A DNA stretch of 64,000 nucleotides from Rhynchosporium graminicola (taxonomy: Eukaryota > Ascomycota > Leotiomycetes > Helotiales > Ploettnerulaceae): positions 310,001 to 374,000 of the forward strand of contig FJUW01000043.1 of NCBI GenBank assembly GCA_900074885.1. The letters run 5' to 3'. The translations under genes and the position numbers were made by a program. The notes below the pieces were generated by a model. It was given only the letters and a program-made list of their open reading frames with translations, was not told the DNA's origin and did no database searches. This document shows positions 52,830 to 62,641 of the stretch, one piece after another (the stretch's first letter is position 1; every line of letters starts with the position of its first letter).

Positions 52830-53378
52830 TCAACCCAAAGGTGATTTGACATAAGCCGAGGCATCCATTCCGAACCCCGCGTTTCTAATATCCTCTTCCA
52901 CACATCCATTTCGTCGGAAGAAGTCTGTCCAGTGCTTAAGGACATCACCGGTGGCCACGGGGAGCAGTGCTCCAATGGTTTTGTAACTTCCTTCTGTCTG
53001 GGTGCCGACGTATGCTAGACGTGTTAGTCATTGAGATACGTATGGTAGATGTGTGACGTACGACGGGCACTGCTAAGCTTCCAGCCAAGTTCCTCCGCTG
53101 CTTCCTCTATGAATTGGTCAAGCAAGCATCTAGACATCGTGGTCGACGTTGAAGCGGAAGACGAGTGCTGTGTCTCCAGGTCAGTGCGAGGCGCAGGCCC
53201 TTTGACAAATTCCGATCACGTCCCATATGTCTGCTCATCTTCAATGACAAGTGGACTAGTGTGCCCCTCCATCTCACCCAGTCGCTTCGTAGCCATGGCC
53301 TTTTCTGTTTGTTCCACAGCTTCCATTGTGCTCAGTGGCATTTCCTGGTCGACGTGTCTAATGCATATACGGCAATAC
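52830..53378 (-). pseudogene. 3' half of a host gene split by Copia
   Basis: This minus-strand segment continues the exon broken at 58938. Exon 3 resumes at 53373 (CRICIRHVDQEMPLSTMEAV) and runs to 53062. A 47-bp intron follows at 53015-53061 (GTACGT donor, ACTAAC branch site, TCTAG acceptor). Exon 4 is 53014-52830 and encodes YVGTQTEGSYKTIGALLPVA, then TGDVLKHWTDFFRRNGC, ending ASAYVKSPLG before TGA. The splice restores frame exactly. An in-frame TGA at 53216-53218 sits between EDEQTYGT and SEFVKGPAPR; it is one C-to-T step from CGA. A 78-bp alternative intron could bypass it but would remove coding-like sequence. I do not recognise the family with confidence. The gene is inactivated by the insertion whatever the TGA means. 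Confidence 0.75.
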
Positions 53379-53556
53379 TGTCGCAAGGTTACGTTGATCT
53401 TCAGAGTAAGGCATAGAGTAGTTGAATGATGTTGGTTGCATTGCAGTACTAATTACTATGGAGAGTCGACAGAAGATATTATCTAGGAATATCCGCACGG
53501 ACCATACACGTGACTACAGTCACCTGATCCATGCCAAGACCCATATCCTCGCAACA
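53379..53556 (-). repeat. 3' LTR of Copia (178 bp)
   Basis: Identical to 58760-58937 except base 2. In element orientation it starts TGTTGCGAGG and ends TTGCGACA. Confidence 0.97.
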
Positions 53557-53567
53557 CACCCCTCTGT
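53557..53567 (-). other. Copia polypurine tract
   Basis: In element orientation acagaggggtg lies immediately before the 3' LTR, the expected position for the plus-strand primer. Assigned by position and purine content. Confidence 0.6.
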
Positions 53568-53767
53568 AGAGATACCACAAAGTCGGTAACTTCTACAGGT
53601 ACGAGTGATCCAATTTCCTGTAATTAGTCGATTATACTGTCGTATGCGTACGTATGGTGACACCCCTGGAGACTAGAACCATGCCTCGATATCACGTGAA
53701 CTGGACAAACCCCAGGTTCCGTAATTCCTTCAAGACAGTCTGCCTTCCCGATTGATGTCTACACCCC

Positions 53768-56700
53768 TTATTCTAGGTGTAAAACGGTCATATTCAGCAT
53801 TGCCACAAAGGCCTTGAGGTCTTGTGGGCCAAGTGGTTTAGTGAAACCGTCTGCCGCGTTCTCTTTTGAGGGTATATACCAAGGGTCTAAATGACCTCTG
53901 GCGACCTCCTGGCGAAGGTAGTGGAATTTGATGTCGATATGCTTAGTACGTTGGTGTAATTCAGGGTTCTCCGATAGAGATAAAGCTCCCTGATTATCGC
54001 ACTGCATCTCTACACTCCTAGAGTCTGGCTTATTGTAGCCTAGCTCCTTCAGTACTTGGCGTATCCATGATGCTTCTCTAGCAAAGGCGCACATAGCTAC
54101 ATACTCTGCTTCCGTAGAGGCAAGAGCCACAGTAGTCTGTCGCTTTGAAATAGCTGAGAAAACACCTCCTGCAAGGAAGAAACACACTCCGGTGTGCGAC
54201 ACTCTGTCGATTCGGTTACCGGCCCAATCAGAGTCGCAGAAACCTCTTAATTTCATCTTCTCTCTGTCGGTAACGTCTCCTCCGTAAGTCGTAGCGTAGT
54301 ACTTCGTACCTTGTAGGTACGCAAGTACTCTCTTGGCGCTCGCAAGATGTTGAGGTGATGGATTTGTCAGAAATTGTGACAGTATGGAGCAGTAGTATAG
54401 TATATCCCAGCGAGTATGAGCTAGGTACTGTAAACTACCGCAAAGCTGTTGATATAGCTTGATTTCTTGTGGAGTAGCTACTCCCTTGAATTTGACCATG
54501 GAAACCTCTGAACCAGTAGCAAAGGGCGTATCAGCGCTCTTGCAGTTAGTCATTCCAAATCGATCCAATATCTTGTCGATATACGCATCTTGGCAAAGAG
54601 AAATCGTCTTCTTCTCTCTGTCACGTACAATTCTGACTCCAAGGAAGTACTTGGCTGGTCCAGCTGGAAGGATATCAAACACGGTAAGAAGCTTCACTTT
54701 GAGCTCTTCAAGTGCTAATCCAGCCTTTGAGATAACTAGAAAATCGTCGACGTAAGTAACGATAATAATCTTAGTTTCTCTGTTGATATATACGCAATTG
54801 TCGGTTTGTAAAGGTACAAAGTCGATAATACCGAACTCCTTGCGTAGTGTCTCTTGCCAGAGGCGTGGAGACTGCTTCAGACCGTACAGAGCCTTTAGCA
54901 AGAGCATACATTCATCGTCTGTGAGTCTACGCCCAAATTGTCTATAAAATGGCGGCAATTTGACGTATATCTGGGTATCGGCTTCACTGTGTAAGAATGC
55001 CGTTACCACATCAAATTGTTCGACTTCTAAGTCGTACTCCGCCGCAACTGCTAAGCCTATCTTCCAAGTAGAAGATTTACAGACTCCGGCATACGTCTGA
55101 TCGTAATCGTGACCAAATCGTTGCGTATGACCTTGGACCACAAATCTGACCTTATATTTGTCGATTTTGCCGTCCATATCTCTCTTAGTCTTGAAAACTA
55201 GACGAGAACCTAGTACTCTGCACCCTTTTGGCACATCAGAGCGACTCATAGTCTTCCAAGTCGACTTCTCTTCAAGAGATCGGTATTCCTTAATAATCGC
55301 CTTCTTCCATTCTGGCCAATCAGCTCTCTTCATAGCCTGATCCAAAGTAGTCGGATCATCCAAGAATGGAGACTCTTCTTGAGCCGTATGAAAGGCGAGT
55401 CGATACTGACTAGTACTCTCTAGTACTTCTTCCAATGGAGAGACAGCATGGGAGTAGCCGTTATTTGGTTCCGGGGTTGCCTCAGGCGTCGAAATTGGAG
55501 TCGGATTCGGATTATTACGGCCAGAGCGTGTAGCCCTAGGGACGTACTCCGGCATATGGTTCTTGGGTCCAGGAGGCCTACCACGCTTCTTTTGTATGGC
55601 AATTTGCTCCGGAATATCGACCTCTGGTGCTGGAACTTCGTCCTCAACTGTAGATTCGGCATCCGTACCACTGTCGACTTCTTCTTCCGAGACTATACCT
55701 GTATCAGGAGTAGTAGCAATAGTAACCTCGACGTCTTGATTTTGACTCAAAGTATCGATAGAATCACCCCTAGTTTGAGGTACTATCATAGCGTCTTCTT
55801 CGTGAGGTTCTGTGACTAAGCCGTCTTCATCAAATCGTAGATGAGAGGTACGAACTACCTTTCCATTGACTAGGCATCTGTAGATATTATGACCTTCAAA
55901 TCCCACCAGAATACCCTTTTCAGCTCTAGGAGCTACCTTGTGGCTCTGGACTCTCTTCTCCTTATCAATTAGTATGAAGACAGGACATCCCAATACACGG
56001 AGATGCTTGACAGAGGGAGTATGGTTCACCCCTGGTTCAATATCGTCCCAGAAGCACTCAAAAGGAGTCTTCCCTTCTACTCTAGAAGTAGAGGTAAGGT
56101 TGGCGATATGTATGCAGGCGAGTAGAATTTCCGGCCACATGTAGTCAGGTATATTCTGGTCCACCATGACTGTACGTACCTTCTCGATAATCGTACGTAT
56201 AGAGCGTTCAGCTCTTCCATCTTGCTCTGGAGTATACGGAGTAGACTCCTCCAGTAGCATTCCAAGGTGGTCGGCAAGCTCTTTCATCTGAGAGGGAGAG
56301 TACTCCTTGCCCCCGTCACATCTCCACACCTTAATTTTGCGGTGATACTGTGTTTCGGCCAACTTGATTAGCTTTTGATTAGCTAGGTATGCATCCGACT
56401 TCTTGGCGTAGGTAAAGGCCCACTTTCCAGTCGAATAGGCGCATGAGAAGATAGAGGCGTAAGAGTGACCATTCAGAGCCTTAGGTTTAAGGTGTACCAC
56501 ATCTACATGGATTTCATCCATTGATCTGGCAGGTCGTGCACGTGCCGACACCTTATTAACCTTCCGAATAGGTCGGCCTTTCTCACATGGTACGCAAAGA
56601 CGAGTTCTACCAGTCTTAAGCTCTGTAAACTTCATACCAGTAACCATGGATTGAGTGCGTCGTACTACGTCAAAGCTAGCGTGACACATACGTCTGTGCC

Positions 56701-58516
56701 AAAGCTCTATATCGACTGTAGCTTGCTCTACTGCTGCAGGTAAGCTCAAACCCGGAAGGCTAGCGTACCCCGCGCTGGAGGTCTCCTCAATAATGAACAG
56801 ATCTTCGTCAATTGTACAGATCTCCTTCTCCTTAGACGTGTAGAGAACAGAACTGCGTAAATAACCTCCTAATTTGTTCAATTTAGAACCGGAGTATAGG
56901 CAGACTGGAGACTGCGGGATATACAGTGTATCATAGCACTCCAATGTGCGAACTGTACCGTCGGTCTTAAACGCCTTAATCGTACAACTTCCAATCCCGG
57001 TAGGGCGTAACGGCCCATTAACGGTGAGCATACAAAGTAAATCGTCTATTAGCGTATATGAGGTAAAATTGGAAAGGTCGTTGGATATATGCTCCGTAGC
57101 GCCGGTGTCGAAGAGCCATCGTGACTTATTATGGTGAGAGAACATAGCTGTGGAAGCCGTAATAGTAGGGAAACACGGTAAAAGGGCTGCGCCGAAGATG
57201 CTACCATCGTCGGAATCGTCATCCTTCTTCTTTCCACTACTGGTCTTCTTCTTATCAGTCTTACTCTCTCCCTCCTTCTTCTTCAGCCATTCGGCATGCG
57301 GGATCCACTTCTTTCCAGACTTCTCCTCAAACTCCTTCTTCTTCTGCTTATTAACAACAAAACAGTTCTCTGGAGTATGCTTTGGCGACGTCTGTTTACA
57401 GTGCTTACAAGTCGGCCTAGTTTGATCTTTACTAGCCGGCTTAGTAGCTCCTCCGCCGCTTCCTTTCTTGGGTATAGACTTGTTGCCGTATAGAGCTTGA
57501 CCTGCCATCTTTCCAGTAGAGTCACTCGCTCTTGCCTCGTCAGTGATATCTTCGATCAAACTGACCAAAGTCACTCCTGATTTGGCCTTCTCGGTCGTGT
57601 CTGGGTTGTTGCTGGAAGAAACTCTCAAGAGAGAACGTTGTCTTTCAGCCCATATAGGCCACTTCTCTGAAACTGCGGCAATAAACATGATTGGATGCCA
57701 TGCCGGAGGTGGAGCCATCATCAAAGTCTCCAATTTGACAATCGAGAGCTTAAAAGCGATGATAAACTTCTCCAGGGAGTTGAAATCGTTGTACTGGAGC
57801 TTGACGTAATCTTGTATAGCGTTGTACACTAGTACATTGCCACCTCCTTCGTACTGCGCCTGTAAGGCCTCCCACATATCCAATGCGGTGGTTTTACCAG
57901 TTGTATGCGCGAGAGGTCCGGCCTTGCAATTCAACGTGATTGCTAGCTTCATTTGACTCTCTCCAGACTCCCAATCTTGCCACTTCTTAAGTGCTTTATC
58001 GTCGACCTCGTCGTCCCATTCGTCTACCTCTTTAGGCACGTGGTCACGAGATTTGACGTTGAGAAACTTGCTGATTCCATTAGTTTTGGCAATATTCAGT
58101 ACCTTGTCTCTCCATTCCGTGTAGTTCTCTCCTCCCTTGAGCTTATGGCCGTCTGCCAAGTTCAAAGACGTAGAGCTACTCATCTTCTTGCGTTTATACG
58201 GCTCTTCTGGCGTAGTCGCAGTGATGGGTTCCGATTCCGGGTCTTCCGGATCCTCCTCTGGATAGTCCTGGGACGTCGATTTGGCGTCTGCAGGGGGTAA
58301 ATCGGGTATATTTTGAGTCCTGGGGACTTGGGTGGGTTCCGGCGCTAGCGCGGAAGACTCTGCACCTCGAGATGCGACAATTTCGGAATCGTCGACTTTG
58401 ACTGCTGTACGAGTACGAGTATTGAGTACTGTACGGTTTGTTTGTGGTGTTGAAGACTCTAAAGACTCTTCAATAGAGCTAGAGTTGTCGGAGTACACTT
58501 CTTCGACTTCTTCCAA
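53768..58516 (-). CDS. Copia gag-pol polyprotein (1,582 aa)
   Basis: A single uninterrupted ORF encodes all functions for retrotransposition. The N-terminal gag part contains an LKGGENYTEWRDKV block and a variant zinc knuckle CKHC...H...C starting at residue 370 (CX2CX6HX4C). The aspartic protease has D470-T-G (WLFDTGATEH). The integrase has zinc-binding H607, H612, C641, C644 and a catalytic D672, D734, E770 triad with 35 residues between the last two. Reverse transcriptase contains GSRLVFKTKRD, VVTAFLHSEAD and the active site Y1255-V-D-D. RNase H includes FCDSDWAGN and ends with ADGFTKPL near residues 1556-1563. Order protease-integrase-RT-RNase H defines Copia (Pseudoviridae). Length is normal for the family, with no frameshift, so gag is probably released by processing or made from a shorter product. 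No catalytic residue is missing. Confidence 0.97.
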   Translation of the reverse strand: MEEVEEVYSDNSSSIEESLESSTPQTNRTVLNTRTRTAVKVDDSEIVASRGAESSALAPEPTQVPRTQNIPDLPPADAKSTSQDYPEEDPEDPESEPITATTPEEPYKRKKMSSSTSLNLADGHKLKGGENYTEWRDKVLNIAKTNGISKFLNVKSRDHVPKEVDEWDDEVDDKALKKWQDWESGESQMKLAITLNCKAGPLAHTTGKTTALDMWEALQAQYEGGGNVLVYNAIQDYVKLQYNDFNSLEKFIIAFKLSIVKLETLMMAPPPAWHPIMFIAAVSEKWPIWAERQRSLLRVSSSNNPDTTEKAKSGVTLVSLIEDITDEARASDSTGKMAGQALYGNKSIPKKGSGGGATKPASKDQTRPTCKHCKQTSPKHTPENCFVVNKQKKKEFEEKSGKKWIPHAEWLKKKEGESKTDKKKTSSGKKKDDDSDDGSIFGAALLPCFPTITASTAMFSHHNKSRWLFDTGATEHISNDLSNFTSYTLIDDLLCMLTVNGPLRPTGIGSCTIKAFKTDGTVRTLECYDTLYIPQSPVCLYSGSKLNKLGGYLRSSVLYTSKEKEICTIDEDLFIIEETSSAGYASLPGLSLPAAVEQATVDIELWHRRMCHASFDVVRRTQSMVTGMKFTELKTGRTRLCVPCEKGRPIRKVNKVSARARPARSMDEIHVDVVHLKPKALNGHSYASIFSCAYSTGKWAFTYAKKSDAYLANQKLIKLAETQYHRKIKVWRCDGGKEYSPSQMKELADHLGMLLEESTPYTPEQDGRAERSIRTIIEKVRTVMVDQNIPDYMWPEILLACIHIANLTSTSRVEGKTPFECFWDDIEPGVNHTPSVKHLRVLGCPVFILIDKEKRVQSHKVAPRAEKGILVGFEGHNIYRCLVNGKVVRTSHLRFDEDGLVTEPHEEDAMIVPQTRGDSIDTLSQNQDVEVTIATTPDTGIVSEEEVDSGTDAESTVEDEVPAPEVDIPEQIAIQKKRGRPPGPKNHMPEYVPRATRSGRNNPNPTPISTPEATPEPNNGYSHAVSPLEEVLESTSQYRLAFHTAQEESPFLDDPTTLDQAMKRADWPEWKKAIIKEYRSLEEKSTWKTMSRSDVPKGCRVLGSRLVFKTKRDMDGKIDKYKVRFVVQGHTQRFGHDYDQTYAGVCKSSTWKIGLAVAAEYDLEVEQFDVVTAFLHSEADTQIYVKLPPFYRQFGRRLTDDECMLLLKALYGLKQSPRLWQETLRKEFGIIDFVPLQTDNCVYINRETKIIIVTYVDDFLVISKAGLALEELKVKLLTVFDILPAGPAKYFLGVRIVRDREKKTISLCQDAYIDKILDRFGMTNCKSADTPFATGSEVSMVKFKGVATPQEIKLYQQLCGSLQYLAHTRWDILYYCSILSQFLTNPSPQHLASAKRVLAYLQGTKYYATTYGGDVTDREKMKLRGFCDSDWAGNRIDRVSHTGVCFFLAGGVFSAISKRQTTVALASTEAEYVAMCAFAREASWIRQVLKELGYNKPDSRSVEMQCDNQGALSLSENPELHQRTKHIDIKFHYLRQEVARGHLDPWYIPSKENAADGFTKPLGPQDLKAFVAMLNMTVLHLE

Positions 58517-58746
58517 TGATAGTAGCGTAGGTGCGACAGCTGAAGAACTCTCTCCACTGGCACTCTGCGCGACTGTATTTGCTGTAGAAAGACGCGCCAG
58601 TTTGACTGACTATACGCGTATACTGTACCTTGATCGGAAGCTCGCAACTTGAATCTCTACCCTTGGTACTGAGAAACAGTTCGACGCTTACTGTCAAGAA
58701 TCACAGTGCTACTGCTTCTTTGAGTACTACTCTACTTCTGGCTATC

Positions 58747-58759
58747 GGGGCTCATAACC
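58747..58759 (-). other. Copia primer-binding site, initiator-tRNA-Met type
   Basis: The plus strand reads GGGGCTCATAACC directly beside the 5' LTR. In element orientation this is GGTTATGAGCCCC, complementary to an anticodon-stem/loop sequence with a CAT anticodon. Several Copia elements are known to prime from an internally cut initiator tRNA-Met half instead of the tRNA 3' end. Position and sequence fit that mode; the host tRNA is not in this window. Confidence 0.75.
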
Positions 58760-58937
58760 TATCGCAAGGTTACGTTGATCTTCAGAGTAAGGCATAGAGT
58801 AGTTGAATGATGTTGGTTGCATTGCAGTACTAATTACTATGGAGAGTCGACAGAAGATATTATCTAGGAATATCCGCACGGACCATACACGTGACTACAG
58901 TCACCTGATCCATGCCAAGACCCATATCCTCGCAACA
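58760..58937 (-). repeat. 5' LTR of Copia (178 bp)
   Basis: Pairs with 53379-53556. Its inner end reads TTGCGATA instead of TTGCGACA, a single CA-to-TA difference. Confidence 0.97.
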
Positions 58938-59655
58938 AATACTCAGTGAGAGCTTCGACGTCACGTTTGAAGCACATAAGGTGTCTTTCGAAAGTAATGA
59001 GACTGAGGTCGATTATCGTGTTCAGGTTCGTATGACGTATCTGAATCCTGTCCCAAGCGCGAAAGCCGTGTCGCATTACAGGGACAAGCTGACCCTTCAT
59101 GTCAAGAGTTCCAAACACTGCATATTCATCTTGATTGTCTTGATCCGGATGGTAGCAAAAGCCGAGAAGTATTCCACGACCTTGTGGTGCTTCCCTTTTT
59201 TTGATTAGCTACCCCTAAACCTTGAATACTGGGAATAATAACTTACTTTACTTGGTCCTGGTCAAGTCCAGCCTCTGAACTACTTTCAGACATCACGGTA
59301 GACGTCGAAGAGAAAAACCAAGTGCTGTGCTCTTGCTTGAAGTCCTGGGACAAAGATCGTATGCTGGGAGTATGTTTGGATCGAGTCTGACAGGACAAGA
59401 GTCTGTAAGGGAAATGGTGGCCTTGAGCTGTCAAGGACCTTCTTATAGTCGAGAGTACCAGGATTTTTTTTACCCATGGAATTCTGTCGTCCAAAGTCCC
59501 GAAGCTCCTTGGAAATGGTGACCTTCTGTGGATGCAAGAGTTTGGTTGGGTGTTTTTGGCCCATGTAGCTGCTGCCTCAATGTGCCGACGCTACTTAACT
59601 CTGAAATTATGTGGAGGTTTGGGCAGGCGATGCGACTCTGAGTAGTCCCAGGCAT
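58938..59655 (-). pseudogene. 5' half of a host gene split by Copia
   Basis: Minus-strand exons upstream of the Copia insertion. Exon 2 (59402-59247) encodes TRSKHTPSIRSLSQDFKQ through SEAGLDQDQV. A 52-bp intron follows (59195-59246; GTAAGT donor, GCTAAT branch site, AAAAG acceptor). Exon 3 starts at 59194 with EAPQGRGILLGFCYHPDQ and runs to RHLMCFKRDVEALTEY at the insertion point. Exon 1 is less certain: one model is 59655-59474 starting MPGTTQSRIA with a 71-bp intron (59403-59473), and other frames here also look coding. With this model and Copia removed, the five exon pieces total 1,092 nt, exactly 364 codons including the stop. I do not recognise the protein; the GILLG...YAVFGTLD region looks like a conserved block. 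Confidence 0.7.
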
Positions 59656-59675
59656 CTTGATGTAACATTTATGAT

Positions 59676-60053
59676 TCAACAGTATTCAATTTGATTACGT
59701 CTTATAACTTTCTTCCATTTCTCCTCTTCCTTCATCAGGCGATCTTGATTCTGCTCGCCGAGATCATCCAAAATTTGCAAATACTCAACCTCTAGCTCAA
59801 TCTCTTGAAGTTAGCGACGGCATACGGCCTCAAGGCACTCCCGACATCTTCCAGCCCTTTGAACCTTACCTCCACACAATGTGCAGACTCTGACAATCCC
59901 CAATCCAATCTCCCTTTCAACGCAACCTTTAGTCCTGGCTCGCTCCGCCCGATCAAGTCTCAGTTGAGCGAACTGAACCAGAGTATCAGAAAGCTCGATC
60001 TGGGCCTTATCTCCGCCCTTTTTTATCGATACATCGTTGTCGCCAAAATCCAT
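59676..60053 (-). pseudogene. Zinc-ribbon plus coiled-coil protein, possible nonsense codon
   Basis: Minus-strand ORF from ATG at 60053 (MDFGDNDVSIKKGGD). It has an acidic/basic helical segment (IELSDTLVQFAQLRLDRAER) and then a CX2CX9CX2C zinc-ribbon-like motif (VCTLCGGK...CRECLEAVCRR). A TAA at 59811-59813 follows, but the same frame continues with LQEIELEVEYLQILDDLGEQ and a charged helix to TGA at 59676. The TAA is one C-to-T change from CAA in CA context. Alternatively a 66-bp intron (GTAAGG donor, GCTAAC branch site) would remove both the TAA and the second half of the zinc motif while keeping frame. It may be an exon of the upstream membrane-protein gene. Function unknown. Confidence 0.5.
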
Positions 60054-60090
60054 CCTGGTCCGTCTTGTGTGCTTCTGCGGCAACAATTAT

Positions 60091-60891
60091 TCACTCAGCG
60101 CGCTTGTGGAGCTTCGTTTCTGTGGCACGCTGTTCGTGACTTTCAGGTTCGCCGGATGCTGACATATTCCTTCCTCCACCGATGGTTGTTTCGGCGGGAT
60201 TTGCAGATGGCTTGCCATAGTGTGATAGCTCTGGACTTTTGTGGTGCGAGAAGTTAGACAGGCCTTGCACAAGTGTGGAGATCTACTTACCTGTGGCTTG
60301 AGATCGCACTGTGGTAGAAGATATTGTAGATCGCTGCTCCTATAGTGTTCAGGATGCTTTTCTTGGTAAGAAATTATGTCCTTTGTGTCGAAGTGCAGGT
60401 AAAGGTGGCAAAGTCCCAACTGAAGATTCGCTTGTGCCAAAAAGCAGCTTGTGGAATTCAGCGAGCGCGATGATCGAATACAAAACAGGTGTAAAAAGAG
60501 TGTTATTGAAAATCGCAAAGAGAAATCCGGCGTTGAGTATGATGGCAGCAAAGAGGATACAAGTACCCTTCAGGAGCAAGGCGATCCCTTCGAGGATGGT
60601 CCAGAACGCTTCGATAAAAAGACGAGATGGCCGTTCCGAGACAGGTACAATGCTTGACATATCAAAAATTCTTCCGGTGGAAAAGACGTCTGGCGTGTTG
60701 ATCTTGTCTCGTATGTGCGTAAGGTAGATAGAATATACAGGTTGCTATATGGAAGCTGGGAACAGCTTACCCTTATACTTGCTGATATGGGCAGTGGTTT
60801 GCGTTGCGGTAGTTTCGTAGTTCTTTTCACTTGAGCCTTCGGCCAGATGTAGATCAAGATGATGGAGGTGAAAGCAGGGAGAGGAATTCAT
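60091..60891 (-). CDS. Probable membrane protein, multi-exon
   Basis: The gene reads on the minus strand from ATG at 60891. Exon 1 (60891-60771, MNSSPCFHLHHLDLHLAEGS) joins exon 2 at 60707 through a 63-bp intron (60708-60770, GTAAGC...CGAG), restoring frame into DKINTPDVFSTGRIFDMSSI. Exon 2 encodes two strongly hydrophobic segments (about 60600-60450, including ALLLKGTCILFAAIILNAGF and LFTPVLYSIIALAEF), so an integral membrane protein is likely. A later exon (about 60347-60291, SILNTIGAAIYNIFYHSAIS) splices through a canonical 55-bp intron (60236-60290, GTAAGT, GTCTAAC) to PELSHYGKPSANPAETTIGG and a TGA at 60091. The junction between these parts (about 60430-60350) is unresolved. No family recognised. 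Confidence 0.5.
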
Positions 60892-60912
60892 TGAGATTGA
60901 TTGTAGTCACGC

Positions 60913-61241
60913 TCATAGCCCGAGACGGCAGTATATGCAGCTCCTATATGTACAGAAATTACAAGTCTTGTCGTCTGAAAACTCTTCCCACTTGTCACAG
61001 ACAGCTGCAGCGATATCACTTCGTCGCTTCCTCTTCGCGTCGGGTACCCTCTCAATGGCTTACTAATGGTTCTAGTGGAGTTTGGAAGACTATTCATGAA
61101 CAATCTCGTTCTTACATACCGACTCCGTTGACGAGATGAGGTTAGGGCGGGACGTAGAAGAGGGAAACGAAGATAGAACAAGAGCAGGAACATTGCTCTT
61201 GGTAGTGACAGATTAGGATCGACATACTGTGAAGACAACAC
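60913..61241 (-). CDS. Possible small cysteine-rich protein gene
   Basis: Minus-strand frame from ATG 61241 (MLSSQYVDPNLSLPRAMFLL) with a GTATGT donor at about 61102. Splicing to an acceptor near 61032 gives VPDAKRKRRSDIAAAV, then CDKWEEFSDDKTCNFCTYRS and CIYCRLGL before TGA at 60913. The basic KRKRR stretch and six cysteines look non-random, but the intron lacks a clear branch site and the unspliced frame is also open (117 codons). Low confidence in start, splice and independence from the neighbouring gene. Confidence 0.3.
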
Positions 61242-61411
61242 ACTGTGTTTTGAGGCCTTCTTATAGACTGTCGAGATCGTTTGGCTGTCGAAAGCCTATG
61301 TAGCATTCCCTACTCTGCCTTTGCTTACTCTGTTCATAGCTCGCTCGTCCTAGTCCTGAAAAGTCAAGTTGATTACTCGTTCTACTCGTCCCTCATCTCT
61401 CCCTCCTTCAT

Positions 61412-62153
61412 TCAGATGCGTTCGGATTTCCCCGATCTAGGTTGGATAGTTGATGCGCAGCCTTCCTCCTTGACGTGTACTGCAAATTGCGATTCCCAAC
61501 TCCACCTCACGTCCTGTACCACCATCAACAGAAAATAGCCGAGACCTTGGCGAGCCAGTAGTCCTAGTGCTTGAGCAGCCACTCTCCTTTCATCTGAGGT
61601 CTTGGTATCTGAACCTGGATCTACTACAGTCGACAGGTTCAAGTCGATCCAGTAGAACTAGAATACAATACAGATATAGTCCCTGATTTCTTGATCCGCA
61701 GTACACTGCTTCTTGATGCGTAAGGGTAGCAGTAAGCTCCAATAATTGCGTATCAGAGCTTCGACCTGTTGGTAGCGACCGGGGAAAATCCCCGGCACCA
61801 AAACCTCAATGAATCTAGTCGGGTTGTTAGACCTGCTAAAGGGAAGGAAGGACTGGTACATACATTGTGATTTCGGTTTCTCCATCTCTGGTCTGCCATA
61901 CATTTTGCTCTCCGAATGAAATGGTCTGCTTGTGGAGTATTTCGACAACATCCATTAGGACAGGATCGACTTCGAAATTTGTGCAGCTTTTTAATGTAGG
62001 TATGGGCCCTTGGGTAAAGGACTGTGCCAAGAGCTCCGGATTCTCGGCCCTCAGAGACTGAAATGTGGCGAAATGGAAGGTGAATGGCATCTCCTCAGTG
62101 AATGGCTTCGAGCACGATATGGTGTTCGAGTAAATTTTGAGGGGCTGCATCAT
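61412..62153 (-). pseudogene. Two-exon gene with in-frame TAG
   Basis: Minus strand. Exon 1 is 62153-61864 (MMQPLKIYSNTISCSKPFTE onward, 96 codons plus 2 bases). The intron is 61815-61863 (49 bp, GTATGT donor, TCTAAC branch site, ACTAG acceptor). Exon 2 continues in frame with FIEVLVPGIFPGRYQQVEAL to DYICIVF, then TAG at 61658-61660. The same frame then stays open for 82 more codons (FYWIDLNLSTVVDPGSDTK, RRVAAQALGLLARQGLGYF) to TGA at 61412. TAG is one C-to-T change from CAG in CA context, so the gene may be truncated by a nonsense mutation; if the TAG is the true end, the protein has about 147 residues. The family is not recognised. Confidence 0.6.
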
Positions 62154-62641
62154 GTTGAGCTTCCTGAATTATAATGTGATGAGAGATAGTCGTGAAGGTA
62201 TACGGTGCAACAGTGATCAGACGATCTGAGGAGACCATACAGAAGGGAAGAAGGTGAATATATGCATGAGAGACTATCCTATTTCCCTACCCCGTCTACT
62301 TTATGATGGCGGCTTGGGTGGCTACAACGATTCCATGCAATAATTTACTTCAACTGCTATGGCCAACCCTAGATATCGGGACTCGGGTGGTAACTTATGC
62401 GACAGGTGGGGGTCAAGTTTACATTGTCACCTGCGTTTCTTCCTTTACCCTCGAATATCCGCGTGCAACTTCGTTCGGCTTTTGGTTCCCAGCGGCTTCA
62501 ATCACTAATGTGTCACCATCACGGAGTAGCAAGTTCACAAAATATTGTATCAGCCAGGTCAGATGTACCGTATGCCTAGATGCTTTGTACAACTCAGATA
62601 TCGATCACCGAGCTTTTATCCTCTCGACTGCCATTTAACGA
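62154..62641. other. Intergenic stretch without a supported gene
   Basis: The short ORFs here, such as a 111-codon plus-strand frame at 62303-62638, have no domain, splice signals or conserved composition. It probably holds the upstream region of the 61412-62153 gene and the 3' flank of the next. Confidence 0.5.

Larger units (their letters stand above)
53379..58937 (-). mobile_element. Intact young Ty1/Copia retrotransposon
   Basis: A 5,559-bp element with 178-bp LTRs (53379-53556 and 58760-58937) that differ only at their second base (G versus A), and a perfect 5-bp TSD aatac (53374-53378 and 58938-58942). Read on the minus strand it has a primer-binding site directly after the 5' LTR, a leader of about 230 bases, a single gag-pol ORF, and a polypurine tract before the 3' LTR. 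CA/TG content is normal, so it has not been RIPped. It is inserted in exon 3 of a host gene. LTR identity and the intact ORF imply a recent insertion that may still be competent. Confidence 0.97.

Noticed and set aside
53049..53429. 126-codon plus-strand ORF next to the Copia LTR
   Set aside because: It is antisense to exon 3 of the interrupted gene and extends into the LTR.
60087..60551. 154-codon minus-strand ORF as one protein
   Set aside because: It reads straight through a canonical 55-bp intron (60236-60290), and a different frame on either side splices better.
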